DNA of 64,000 bases from Neostapfia colusana (taxonomy: Eukaryota > Streptophyta > Magnoliopsida > Poales > Poaceae): contig JASWHV010000012.1 of assembly GCA_030760725.1 (NCBI GenBank), positions 39,153,652 to 39,217,651 of the forward strand. Reading direction: 5' to 3'. Position numbers and translations under genes: made by a program. Within the stretch, counting starts at the first letter, position 1, and every line of letters starts with the position of its first letter. Below are positions 43,992 through 54,039 of the stretch, one piece after another. The notes beneath the pieces were generated by a model. It was given only the letters and a program-made list of their open reading frames with translations, did not search any database and had not been told where the DNA came from.

Positions 43992-44411
43992 ACCGTAGGC
44001 GGATCAATTACGGTAACTCACCATACGAGTAATAGTATGGAAGGTTATACCGTGGCTTGGCACGGTAGTTAATATGAGTCTCTGAACTTCTCAATGGTTC
44101 TGAGAGCATATGAAAACGCTGATCTCCAGCGTGCTTTAGGCAAAAGTGAGAATACCCCATCGTGTGGTAAGCAACACGATAGTATGCAACTCTTGAACGT
44201 TCAATGTTCAAAGGGCCATACGCAGCGCTCGCCATCGGCGTGCCTCAACGGTCATGAGGCAGTAGGTGGTATCCGTTGGGTTGATAAAATTCCCAACCGT
44301 GACGACCCGTTCGCGCTCTACTCGGGTTCCCCGTCGTGTGGTGTGAAAACACGACCATGTACCTTGAGACGTGGCTTGACTCAAGGATGATCCGTATGGC
44401 AATGATACGGA
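43992..44411 (+). other. Conserved array of about 13 stem-loops in F leader
   Basis: Hairpins in order (arms): ACCGTA/TACGGT 43992-44014; CCATAC/GTATGG 44021-44040; TACCGTG/CACGGTA with loop GCTTGG 44048-44067; outer ATATG/CATAT with inner GAAC/GTTC 44072-44111; ACGCTG/CAGCGT 44116-44132; ATCGTGT/ACACGAT 44159-44180; TTGAAC/GTTCAA 44193-44211; CGCC/GGCG 44230-44240; TGCCTCA/TGAGGCA 44241-44261; GTTGGG/CCCAAC 44275-44297; ACCCG/CGGGT 44305-44327; GTCGTGT/ACACGAC 44333-44355; CCTTGAG/CTCAAGG 44362-44386; TCCGTAT/ATACGGA 44391-44411. Most recur in B and C. Several show both-arm changes that keep pairing. A structured RNA is the simplest reading. Confidence 0.78.
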
Positions 44412-45360
44412 CCGTATGTTTTTACTACGATATGGAACTGCCTGAAATGTCAAAAACCTTTGTGTGCACCATTATTGTGTGTTCTTCTGCAGGTACATTA
44501 ACCACGTTAGTGCATGACGTGTAGAAACCGTTTGTGAGTGACGACTTTAGTTCCACCATTTGACACGTATATGCCGGAATACCGGTTTAGGATTTTTCTT
44601 TGGTGAGGAAACGTAGTACCGACTGTATAAAAGTTTATTTTCAAAGAAAAGAGTCAAAATGAAGTTTAGGATTTCATTTAGGGGTTAGTAAACTCATATA
44701 TTGATCTAAGAGGCAATTGGGAGTATAGGCTCAATTCCAAAAGCTTAGGAACAATCCCCCCTGTTTTTGGCAGAAACTTTTGCTGAACTTGAACAAGGCA
44801 TAACTTAGGATTGGTTGAACCAATGGAGGTGTGGGATACCCTTCTGGAAAGGTTTTGAAGTCCTCTACAATTTTTCTGTAGAGTTCCAGAACAAAATCTC
44901 CCTCCAATGGGATGAAAATCTAAGATGAGTAGGTACTGTCCAGAAACAGGGCAGACCAAATGCTCTCCGGAATTTTCTGTATTTCAACCAAAACACTTAG
45001 TTTCACAGTTTGACGTCCAGTGGCTGTTGTAAAACAGCGAGTTAGAGTCAAAGGGTTTATGCATTTGACATATCACTTCGAGTTAGTACATGTTTGGGTC
45101 CAATACAATAGCGAGGAATTACGCATGCTAACACACTTAACATCCCGTGGTGACCCCGATGGTCGAAATGAACTTTTAAACCCCTCAAGTTCAATACTTT
45201 GGAACTCGATCATGGGACATGGTCCAGGGATGTATATGTTGCATAAAGTTTATACTTTATCCATATGTGTGTTTGTTATGCGCATTGTCTACGCCATTCT
45301 CGTATCACTATTGTATAGACTGGATGAAATAAACCAACATGTGCTGATCGTTTGAATGAT

Positions 45361-45371
45361 GTGAATGCAGA
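45361..45371 (+). other. Acceptor-like site at the F gag start
   Basis: GTGAATGCAG ends one base before the gag ATG at 45372. B and C have TTGCAG directly before their ATG, and D has TTTCAG one base before. The repeated placement supports a real 3' splice site, though the pyrimidine tract is weak. Confidence 0.5.
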
Positions 45372-48300
45372 ATGGTGCGGACACGTTCAACGCAAGAGGA
45401 GGGAGGTCCGAGTCAAGTTCGTGGTGATGAGTCTCCACCTCCGGAGCAGACCACGACGCAGCAGCAACCACCCCCTCCACCGCCAGAACTTCCAAGGAAT
45501 CTTGCAGAGGTTCTCGCCGCAATGCTCAGCTCGCGCGATGAGCAAACCGAGTTACTGCGGATGTTGGTGCAGCAAAATGCGTCCCATCAGGGAGGACGCC
45601 AAGACAATGGGAAACGCCAGCCCCAACAAAGCTCGTATTCAGAATTCATGGCGACCCATCCACCGGTCTTCACGGAGGCCGAAGAACCTTTGGAGGCGGA
45701 CAGCTTTATCCGCACTCTGGAGGCAAAGTTCGGGCTGCTACGATGCACCGAACATCAGAAGGCGCTGTACGCAGCGCAACAGCTTCAAGGAGAAGCCGGT
45801 ACCTGGTGGGCAAACTACACCGCCTCCTTACCGGCTGGCCATGCCGTCACATGGATGGAGTTCCGGGAGGCGTTCCGCGCCTATCACATACCTCCCGGTG
45901 TGATGGAGATGAAGCTCCAGGAGTTCCTGGCGCTACGGCAAGGCGAGAGGAGTGCTCATGAGTACTCCAGGTTATTCAACCGGCTGGCGCAGTATGCGCC
46001 AGGATTTGTGGGCACGGAAGACAACAAGCGCAATGCGTTCTTCCGGGGCCTGAACTCCAAGATGAAGGTCCATCTCGCCCAGAGCAATCGCGGCACATTC
46101 AACGACCTAGTTAATGCCGCGATTCTACAGGAGAATGCTCAGCGCGAGCGCGGTTCTGACAAGAGGAAACGCAGCGCGCTGACGAGCAGCAGTGGTGGAA
46201 CGCCACAGAAATACCGTGTGGTATATCGTTCACCATCCGGTCAGAGATGGCAGCCACCGGCGCGACCGCCTCAGTTTCGCGGCCGGCAATATAATGCGCC
46301 GGGCTTTCGACCGACGTATCCACCACAGCAACAGCAGCAGCAAAGGATGGTCCCGCGTGCGCCCCAGTTTCAACAGCGTGCACCGGGATTTCCTCCTCAA
46401 GTCGGCGGGACCCCGACACCTTACACGTGCTACACGTGTGGTCGTGTCGGGCACATTTCAAGAGACTGCCCCGAGCCGCGACAGGGCAGGGGTGCAGCAC
46501 CATATCAGGGTGCTAATCAGCCCCGCAACCAGCCCAAGAAACCAGCACCAAAACCCGGCAACGTCCACCACTTAGCCATCGAAGACGTGCCGGAAGGCGA
46601 ACCCGTCCTCGCGGGTACGTTCTCTTACCTAGATCATCCCGTAGTCATACTTTTTGACTCCGGTGCCACCCATAATTTCATAAGTCAGTCTTATGTTATT
46701 AAATATCAACTGCCTATCATTCCCACAAATAATTCATATTTGATATGTTCTCCGGGTGGGAAAATAACAGCTGATAGAATGGTCTATAGAGCACCATTAC
46801 AGTTGGGTGGGAATCTATATCCGACTTCTCTAATCATATTAGAGAGTCAAAAACTTGATGTCATTTTAGGAATGTCATGGCTACATCGCCATGGTGCTGT
46901 TCTTGACATCATTCCACGTGTGGTTCGTTTAAACTCTCCACTTCATGAACCACATGTTCTTATTCTTGACCATTCGGTTCAAGAAACCCCAGCCACATAT
47001 AACACGGAAGCCACGAAACTTGAGGATATTCGTGTGGTCCGTGAATACCCGGATGTCTTTCCGGATGATCTTCCGGGCATGCCACCTGAAAGAGATGTCG
47101 AGTTCAGGATTGAACTCGTACCTGGGACGACACCAATCTCACGGAGACCATATAAGATGGCTCCAAATGAGCTGGCTGAACTAAAGGAGCAGCTCAACGA
47201 TTTGATGAAGAAGGGTTTCATTCGACCGAGTTCCTCGCCATGGGGATGCTCGGCGCTGTTTGTGAAGAAAAAGGATGAAACCTTGAGGTTGTGTGTGGAC
47301 TACCGACCTCTCAACGCCGTCACCATCAAGAATAATTATCCACTGCCCCGCATCGATATTCTCTTCGATCAACTTGTGGGTGCCAGTGTATTTTCCAAGA
47401 TGGATCTTCGCTCAGGGTATCATCAAATCAAGATCCGGGCGGAAGATATTCCAAAGACGGCCTTCTCGACAAGATATGGGTTGTATGAATACCTCGTCAT
47501 GTCCTTTGGTCTCACCAACGCCCCGGCACACTTCATGTATCTCATGAACTCAGTGTTCATGCCGGAGTTGGACAAGTTTGTGGTGGTTTTCATAGACGAC
47601 ATCTTAGTTTACTCTAAGACTGAAGAAGAACACGCCAAACACTTGCATATCGTACTTCAACGATTAAGAGACCATAAGCTTTATGCTAAGTTCAGCAAGT
47701 GCGAGTTTTGGATCAGCCAAGTGCCATTCCTTGGTCACATTATTTCTGCAGAAGGCATTGCAGTTGATCCAAGCAAAATTGAACAAGTGCTGAAATGGAA
47801 GTCCCCCACATCAGTCCATGAAGTCAGGAGTTTCCTCGGGTTAGCAGGATATTATCGGAGATTCATACCAAATTTCTCCAAGCTTGCTAAGCCGATGACT
47901 GAACTGTTGAGAAAGGGGATCAAATATGTTTGGAGCTCAGCTTGTGAAGAAGCTTTCCAAGCATTAGTGAAGCATCTTACAACAGCCCCGGTGTTAGCTC
48001 AACCGGATACAACCAAGCCCTTTGACGTATATTGTGATGCGTCTGGCATCGGGCTTGGCTGTGTATTGATGCAAGGAGGAAGAGTGGTCGCCTATGGCTC
48101 ACGTCAACTTCGTAACCACGAGCAGCACTATCCGACTCATGATCTTGAGCTCGCTGCTGTGGTATTGGCCTTGAAGATGTGGAGGCACTATTTGCTTGGG
48201 AACTTAGTGCACCTCTACACCGACCACAAAAGTCTGAAATATATATTCACTCAAAAGGAGTTGAATATGCGGCAACGGAGATGGCTAGAACTGATCAAAG

Positions 48301-49910
48301 ACTATGAGATCGAGATTCACTACCACCCCGGTAAGGCAAACGTGGTTGCCGATGCCTTAAGCCGCAAATCCCATGTCAACAATCTGTCCATCACCCCACT
48401 TGAAGAGGGGGAGCCGAGTCTGTACTTGGTTCCATACGGGGCATTACATAATCTTGCTCTCATCCCAACCATAAGAGAGGAGATTATGGAAGCTCAGCAG
48501 AAAGACATGGGGATGTCGCACATTCGGAGAAGGATGGAGAATGGCGAAATGAAATGCTTCCGAAGGGATGAACACGACACTCTATGGTTTAAAGACCGTA
48601 TAGTGGTACCCCGTGACATGAAGCTTCGGAAGAAAATCTTGGACGAGGCTCATTTGTCCAAGTATTCTATTCATCCGGGCAGCAACAAGATGTACCAGGA
48701 TCTGAAAACCAGGTTTTGGTGGACACGGATGAAGAGAGAGATCGCCAAATACGTATCCGAATGTGATACGTGTCGGCGTGTGAAGGCCGACCATATGCGT
48801 AAAGCCGGACAGCTGCAACCGTTGAATATTCCGGCGTGGAAGTGGGAGGATATCAGCATGGACTTCATTGTTGGTTTACCTCTCACGTCTCACAAGCATG
48901 ACTCGATTTGGGTGATAGTCGATCGACTAACCAAGTCGGCTCATTTTATCCCCGTACATACAAAGTACGTGGCCAAGCAATATGCGGAGCTTTATATTGC
49001 AAGAATCTTATGCTTGCACGGTGTTCCCCGCTCCATTATTTCAGATCGCGGTGCGCTGTTTGTCTCTCGGTTTTGGGAACAGCTGCACGCATCATTGGGG
49101 ACCAAACTGATCCGAAGCTCCGCGTATCACCCGCAGACAGATGGTCAAACTGAACGGGTGAATCAAGTGCTTGAAGAAATGCTACGCGCGTGTGCCATCT
49201 CCCATGGCAAGAATTGGGACGATCATTTGCCGTTGGCGGAGTTTTCTTACAACAATGGCTATCAAGCTAGCATCAAGATGGCGCCGTATGAAGCTCTCTA
49301 CGGCCGGAAATGCCGCACACCTCTCAACTGGTGCGAGTCCGGCGAGCGAGTCATCTACGGCATTGAACTTGTGAATGAAGCTGAAGAACGAGTGCGAGTA
49401 ATACAAGCCAATCTCAAGGGTGCTCAATCTCGTCAGAAGAGCTATGCGGATAAGAGACGCCGCCCTCTCCACTTCGACATCGGGGACCATGTTTATGTCC
49501 GTGTGTCTCCGATGAAGGGAGTTCATCATTTCGGAGTGAAGGGTAAACTTGCGCCGCGGTTCATTGGTCCGTTCGCCGTCATTGAAAGATGCGGACCCGT
49601 GGCCTATCGCCTGGAGTTACCAGCGTCTCTCGCAGGCATTCACAATGTCTTCCACATCTCTCAGCTGCGGAAGTGCCTCAAACCCTCAGCTGAAATCCGC
49701 GCAGAAGACATAGAAGTTCTTCAACCGGACCTCACGTACACGGAGTACCCAATCCGGATCATCGATGAAAAGACTCGTGCCACAAGAAACCGGACCTTAT
49801 GGTTCTACAAGGTCTTGTGGAGTAACCATACCGCTGATGAGGCGACATGGGAAAGCGAGGATTATCTACGCACGTATTATCCGGACTTGCTATCATCATA
49901 TACCCGGTAA
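45372..49910 (+). CDS. Intact Gag-Pol polyprotein of element F (1512 aa)
   Basis: The single open frame begins MVRTRSTQEEGG and encodes everything needed for reverse transcription and integration. Gag occupies about residues 1-400, with a retrotransposon-gag core (TWWANYTASL...AYHIPPG) and one zinc knuckle, CYTCGRVGHISRDC, near 353-366. Retropepsin has LFDSGATHNF (D at about 429) and ILGMSWL near 498. RT has FIDD at about 742-743. RNase H has CDASGIGLG near 889. Integrase has the HHCC region about 1094-1136, catalytic D1164, D1225 and E1261 with D,D35E spacing, and a GKLAPRFIGP module. A chromodomain-like tail covers about 1462-1508. Gag and Pol share one frame with no stop between them, usual for chromoviruses. 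All catalytic residues I can check are present. The start is supported by alignment with B, C and D, whose ATGs also follow a CAG. Confidence 0.97.
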   Translation: MVRTRSTQEEGGPSQVRGDESPPPEQTTTQQQPPPPPPELPRNLAEVLAAMLSSRDEQTELLRMLVQQNASHQGGRQDNGKRQPQQSSYSEFMATHPPVFTEAEEPLEADSFIRTLEAKFGLLRCTEHQKALYAAQQLQGEAGTWWANYTASLPAGHAVTWMEFREAFRAYHIPPGVMEMKLQEFLALRQGERSAHEYSRLFNRLAQYAPGFVGTEDNKRNAFFRGLNSKMKVHLAQSNRGTFNDLVNAAILQENAQRERGSDKRKRSALTSSSGGTPQKYRVVYRSPSGQRWQPPARPPQFRGRQYNAPGFRPTYPPQQQQQQRMVPRAPQFQQRAPGFPPQVGGTPTPYTCYTCGRVGHISRDCPEPRQGRGAAPYQGANQPRNQPKKPAPKPGNVHHLAIEDVPEGEPVLAGTFSYLDHPVVILFDSGATHNFISQSYVIKYQLPIIPTNNSYLICSPGGKITADRMVYRAPLQLGGNLYPTSLIILESQKLDVILGMSWLHRHGAVLDIIPRVVRLNSPLHEPHVLILDHSVQETPATYNTEATKLEDIRVVREYPDVFPDDLPGMPPERDVEFRIELVPGTTPISRRPYKMAPNELAELKEQLNDLMKKGFIRPSSSPWGCSALFVKKKDETLRLCVDYRPLNAVTIKNNYPLPRIDILFDQLVGASVFSKMDLRSGYHQIKIRAEDIPKTAFSTRYGLYEYLVMSFGLTNAPAHFMYLMNSVFMPELDKFVVVFIDDILVYSKTEEEHAKHLHIVLQRLRDHKLYAKFSKCEFWISQVPFLGHIISAEGIAVDPSKIEQVLKWKSPTSVHEVRSFLGLAGYYRRFIPNFSKLAKPMTELLRKGIKYVWSSACEEAFQALVKHLTTAPVLAQPDTTKPFDVYCDASGIGLGCVLMQGGRVVAYGSRQLRNHEQHYPTHDLELAAVVLALKMWRHYLLGNLVHLYTDHKSLKYIFTQKELNMRQRRWLELIKDYEIEIHYHPGKANVVADALSRKSHVNNLSITPLEEGEPSLYLVPYGALHNLALIPTIREEIMEAQQKDMGMSHIRRRMENGEMKCFRRDEHDTLWFKDRIVVPRDMKLRKKILDEAHLSKYSIHPGSNKMYQDLKTRFWWTRMKREIAKYVSECDTCRRVKADHMRKAGQLQPLNIPAWKWEDISMDFIVGLPLTSHKHDSIWVIVDRLTKSAHFIPVHTKYVAKQYAELYIARILCLHGVPRSIISDRGALFVSRFWEQLHASLGTKLIRSSAYHPQTDGQTERVNQVLEEMLRACAISHGKNWDDHLPLAEFSYNNGYQASIKMAPYEALYGRKCRTPLNWCESGERVIYGIELVNEAEERVRVIQANLKGAQSRQKSYADKRRRPLHFDIGDHVYVRVSPMKGVHHFGVKGKLAPRFIGPFAVIERCGPVAYRLELPASLAGIHNVFHISQLRKCLKPSAEIRAEDIEVLQPDLTYTEYPIRIIDEKTRATRNRTLWFYKVLWSNHTADEATWESEDYLRTYYPDLLSSYTR

Positions 49911-49961
49911 GGTTTTCCCCACTTTGCTTTTCCTTTGGAATCTCGGGACGAGATTCTTTTT

Positions 49962-49974
49962 AATGGGGGAGGGA
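49962..49974 (+). other. Polypurine tract of element F
   Basis: AATGGGGGAGGGA directly precedes the 3' LTR start. The T within the tract is unusual compared with the other elements. Confidence 0.9.
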
Positions 49975-52900
49975 TGTAAAATCCCCAAAAGTGGTAGCAA
50001 GAAAAATTCTGCTCATGTGCACTTATGAAAAATGAGGAAAATTAAAACTTTGAATTATAATGGGGTAAGTTCAAAGTGAGGGTTTAGACTTCCCAAAACT
50101 TCCAAACATGGAGATCTAAATGCACAACTTGGATCTTTATAGTCCAAATATTCAACCTTCCAAATTTCAGCTCATTTGGAGGAGTTTTAATATTTGTTTG
50201 GGATTAAAAGGAGAAGCCCTCTAATCTGAATTTCAAATTCAGTTTCAAATTCCAATTCCCTCAATTTGAAAATTGGGTTTCACAAATGTGTTCTCAACCT
50301 TTTAATAAGCAGCCATGCAAAAAATTGGAAATTTTGGAGCTGGTTTGCTATAATTTTTTAGGCAATACAAAGTGGAGAATTCAAACTCCTTTTCAAATTC
50401 AAATGATCAAACCCCATTCAAATTCTACACCAGAATTCAAACCATTTGAATTCTGCAAATTCAAACATAACTTTGGGATGAAGTAAAGCTTTTAATGTTG
50501 AGTTGCTGGTGGGAAATATCAGAAAAAAATTTACTGAGAAATAAGGAGAGGGGGCCCACTGGTCAGTCACCATAGAAGCAAAACCTCTCTGTTTCACTCG
50601 GCTGTTCACGCGAGGGCGCCAGCTCCCGATCAAACCCGCCGGCCGATGCTCCACCGAGCTGCTTCCCCGCCGCCCCGACGTCGGTTCAGGCGCGTGGGTG
50701 CTTAAAGCGACCGCCGAGTGCCGTATCTGACCTCATCCTCATTACCCCGCAGCCTCTCCACGCTCTGCTCGAGCCTCGCGGACCCAGTTCCCCCACCTGC
50801 GGAAGAAACCTTCGGCTCATCGACGCCCGGTGAGGTCGGCGTGCCTCTCGCGCGGCTGAGCCACGGGATCGTTGCGCCAGGTTCCTCTGCAGCTCCCCGC
50901 AGCCCCAAGTGAACACCAGCACCGGTGGTTGGCGCCTACGAGCTGGAATTCCTTTCGGAACTCCGGTGTTGATCGCCTGTACGCCACACCGTCGCCCGAC
51001 GGTTTTGCAGCCCCACCCGATCAACAGAAAGGTCCCTGAGGTGCGTGAGGAACCCTTCCTCCTCCCTTTCCACCAGTTCCTGCTTTCTTCGCTCCGGTAC
51101 CGAGTATTTTGAAGTTTGGTGCCGGCGGATCTTTAGAAACCCGAGAACCCTTCGAAGAAATTCGTTGTGCTCGGGGTAGCTCCGCTCTAGATAAGCTTAC
51201 AGTAGCTCCAGCACAGGCTTGTGCATCTCTCCGAAGTTCTAGCAGCTCAAATGAGCAAGTAGAGATGCCGGGTATCGAGTTTTTGTCGCCGCCGGAGTTT
51301 TGCGGGCTCAGGTCGCCGGTGAGGTCCCATCTCCGGTGGGTTTCAGGGAGAGCGAGCTATGGGTCGAGGATGTCCATGGGACACTGGTGCTTTTAGAGCC
51401 AACCCTAGCCCGAAAGACCCACTGTTGAGGGAGAGCGAGGTCGCCGAAGTAAGATTCAACATGGTCGCCGGTGCAAGCACCTTTCCGGCCATTGTCATCG
51501 GCTCCCGACCCCACCATCGTGTTCAGCACGGTGTAGAACTCACAGGCGGCGAGTTTGACGAAGTTTGGACCACAGGAATCCCGTCCCGGCGAGCCTCGCC
51601 GGCGTGCGCCGCCGCGGAAGGCGCGGGCAGCGCGAGGAAGACGAAGGAGGGCCGGTCCCACCGGTCATCCTCCGGGTTCGTGCGAGGATCGGTTTGTGGC
51701 GCCGGATCTGGTGCGGATGCGCGGGAATAACCCCGTAGCCCCCGGTGTTGCCGAAATACCACTGGTCCGATTTAAAACAGTGGGCCCAGCCCAATTATTT
51801 GAAGTTTCTATTAGAGAAATAATTCCAGGAATTAGCTGATCTTTACAAGGCCATAACTTTGTGTAGAAAACTCCAAAAAGAGTGAGACCAATTTTTTTGG
51901 GTTCCTCATGAGGAGTGCTTCACAGAGAAACCAAATTTTGACTATGAAAATGCCCATGAATTTCTGTAGAATTGTTTTTAGTAAATCCTTTAGGGATTTA
52001 TTACAGGAGCAATTCTTTATGAAATATTCCCAAATTTGGGTAGCAAATCCTATTCATAGATACTGATCTCCAGTAAAAATTTGGGCTTCATTGGAGGTCG
52101 TTTGCTAGGTCAAATTACCTTCTCAAGTTCAGCCTTTATTTGAAAATTCAAATTTAAACAGAAGCTTTTTCAGAACTCCTGTCTAAGTTCAAAAATTCAT
52201 ATCTCTCTGATGGTAGCTCCAAAAATGGTGAAACAAATTTTGTTAGAACCATGGAGACTTACCCCAATCAGATCTTCCACCATTAGCTATGTCAAAGCTC
52301 CTGAATTGGGCTCAAAATTTAGAGAAGCATTGTACTTGTAGGAATTTTAAAGACTACATTGTGCAATGACATGTCTCCAAATTTGACTCAAGTCATCCTT
52401 AGAGAGTCTAGTATCCACTGTAAAAATCCCAAAGCCAATTAAGGATTTTAAATAGCAATAGCTATGAATAGAAGTCCAATTCTTATAAATCCTTAATACT
52501 TATACATGTATTTTATTACATTTCATGATAGTGACCGAAGTTGAGGATACGCCAGAGCCTTTGGACGTCCTGCCACCGGAAGCTGACTTTCCGTTTAACT
52601 CGCAACCAGGCAAGCCCCGGTTTGCACTTAAGTACCTTTTATAAAGTTTTTATTTGTATCATTTATGTCTAGGGTGAATGTTTGCATTAGAGTTAGGGTG
52701 ATTGAAACCCCACTTGCATAGCCTCTTTAAATCCTATAAAGGGTTGGGTAGTTTACAAACCGACGAGTAGAGATTGCCATGCTAATGTATAGGATCTCGG
52801 TAGAAGTCGAGTGGTTGGAAGCTACTCGCGAGATAGTACTTATCACACGGGAAGAAAAGAGGTAGATAATGGCTCGAGTTATGAAAATGAGACCCAGCAG

Positions 52901-54039
52901 GGGGGATAGGAAGCAGTGAGCAGAGGTCTCACATGCGTAGCCCTGTTGGTGTCGGTTGAGGACCGTCCGTGTGCGGCCCTGCTGGACAAGTATCGAACAG
53001 TACCGGATGCATACTGGCATATGGGAACCAGGAAACCGATGTAATTGGTTAACCTGGGTGTCGAGGCTTACCCAACCGTAAATAGGAGTGGGTTGAGGGT
53101 AGCAAGGTGTAAATCTGCCGGTGGGCACAGTCACGCTCCACGCGGGGACCTCCTACCCGTTACGGATGGACCGGTTCGGCATTTGGGTTGCCTTTGAAAG
53201 GTTGTTGCATACAACAGAGTAGGAAGGGGTGTGGAATCACGCTTCTGAAAGTGGGTGTATGTGACGTGTTATCCGGGTGTGTCTTGATTGCAATCACCGT
53301 CCCTCGCGGTTATTTGAGTACCCGCTTGTTCACTGCGCTGTGACGTAGTAAGAAGTGAAATAAGCCAACTGAAAATGATGTATTGATCTTAATGTCTTGA
53401 ATACCTTGATTGTTGTAGATATAGAGCTAATTAAGTTTACATTCCACTTTGGGCATCTCCACATCGGGGGAAAGCGTTTCTTGTTTGATTGTGGACTTCC
53501 GATGTGAGGGCTGCTTAAGGCACATGAATCTGCTGCTATTAAACTGAAAGTAAGGACCAACTTATAGGTGTGTCTTTATTGCAAAAATCCTTTCCTATCT
53601 TACATACCCTTGCACGTAGAGTTCCATGCCTAGGGTTGACGGTTAAGACTTGCTGAGCCTTCGTGCTCACGGTTGCAATATTTGAGCTGTGTGCAGGTGA
53701 GAGGTATGAGGAAGGTTCCGAGGATGAGGCGATGCCCCCGACGGGGTACACGGCCGAGCTGGAGCCATGCACGCCGCCGTGATTCTCCGGTTCCATGCTG
53801 CTAGTGTGTAGCGTCCCCGGGCTGGACGGCTGCACTTTTGCATAGCTAGGATGAGAGGCCTTATATGTATATTACTTCCGCTGTATGAATAGGTTTTGTA
53901 AAAAGACTTCCGCTGTTTTATATCAAATAAAAGTTTGTATGTTACCCTTGATTCTTTTCATGTGTGCTGTTGGGTGCCGCATCGCACGGCACCACCCTAT
54001 GCGATCCTGGAGTGGGTGAACCACGGGGTGGTCCTCACA
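49975..54039 (+). repeat. 3' LTR of element F (4065 bp, full length)
   Basis: It starts TGTAAAATCCCC and ends CCTCACA. It retains the 535 bp missing from the 5' LTR. During a new transposition cycle the U3 of both daughter LTRs would be copied from this LTR. The short frames in it (for example 50718-50912 and 51359-51730) are duplicated in both LTRs or broken, and I do not consider them genes. Confidence 0.95.

Larger units (their letters stand above)
43810..45371 (+). other. Untranslated leader of element F
   Basis: This 1.56 kb region holds only short, unrelated open frames. It contains twin donor-like sites (43973, 43980), the stem-loop array, two later hairpins (44863-44883 and 44936-44954), a CTGAT branch-point-like word near 45343 and an acceptor-like GCAG ending at 45370. 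Numerous upstream ATGs make direct scanning to gag unlikely. Confidence 0.75.
40264..54039 (+). mobile_element. Element F: complete, apparently young Ty3/gypsy retrotransposon
   Basis: F has 5' LTR, primer site, structured leader, uninterrupted gag-pol, polypurine tract and 3' LTR in order. Outside a 535-bp gap, I count about 19 base differences between the LTRs over some 3.5 kb, roughly 0.5 percent. No five-base target duplication is seen: ACTAC lies on the left and TCATG on the right. LTRs start TGTAAAATCCCC and end CCTCACA, a family distinct from A/B/C, D/E and G. Confidence 0.95.

Noticed and set aside
43992..44411. CRISPR-like repeat array in the leader
   Set aside because: The hairpins differ from each other in sequence and spacing; there are no repeated direct repeats or spacers, and the context is a plant retrotransposon.
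45020..45355. 111-codon frame in F's leader
   Set aside because: B and C do not keep it, it has no domain, and it overlaps the predicted intron end.
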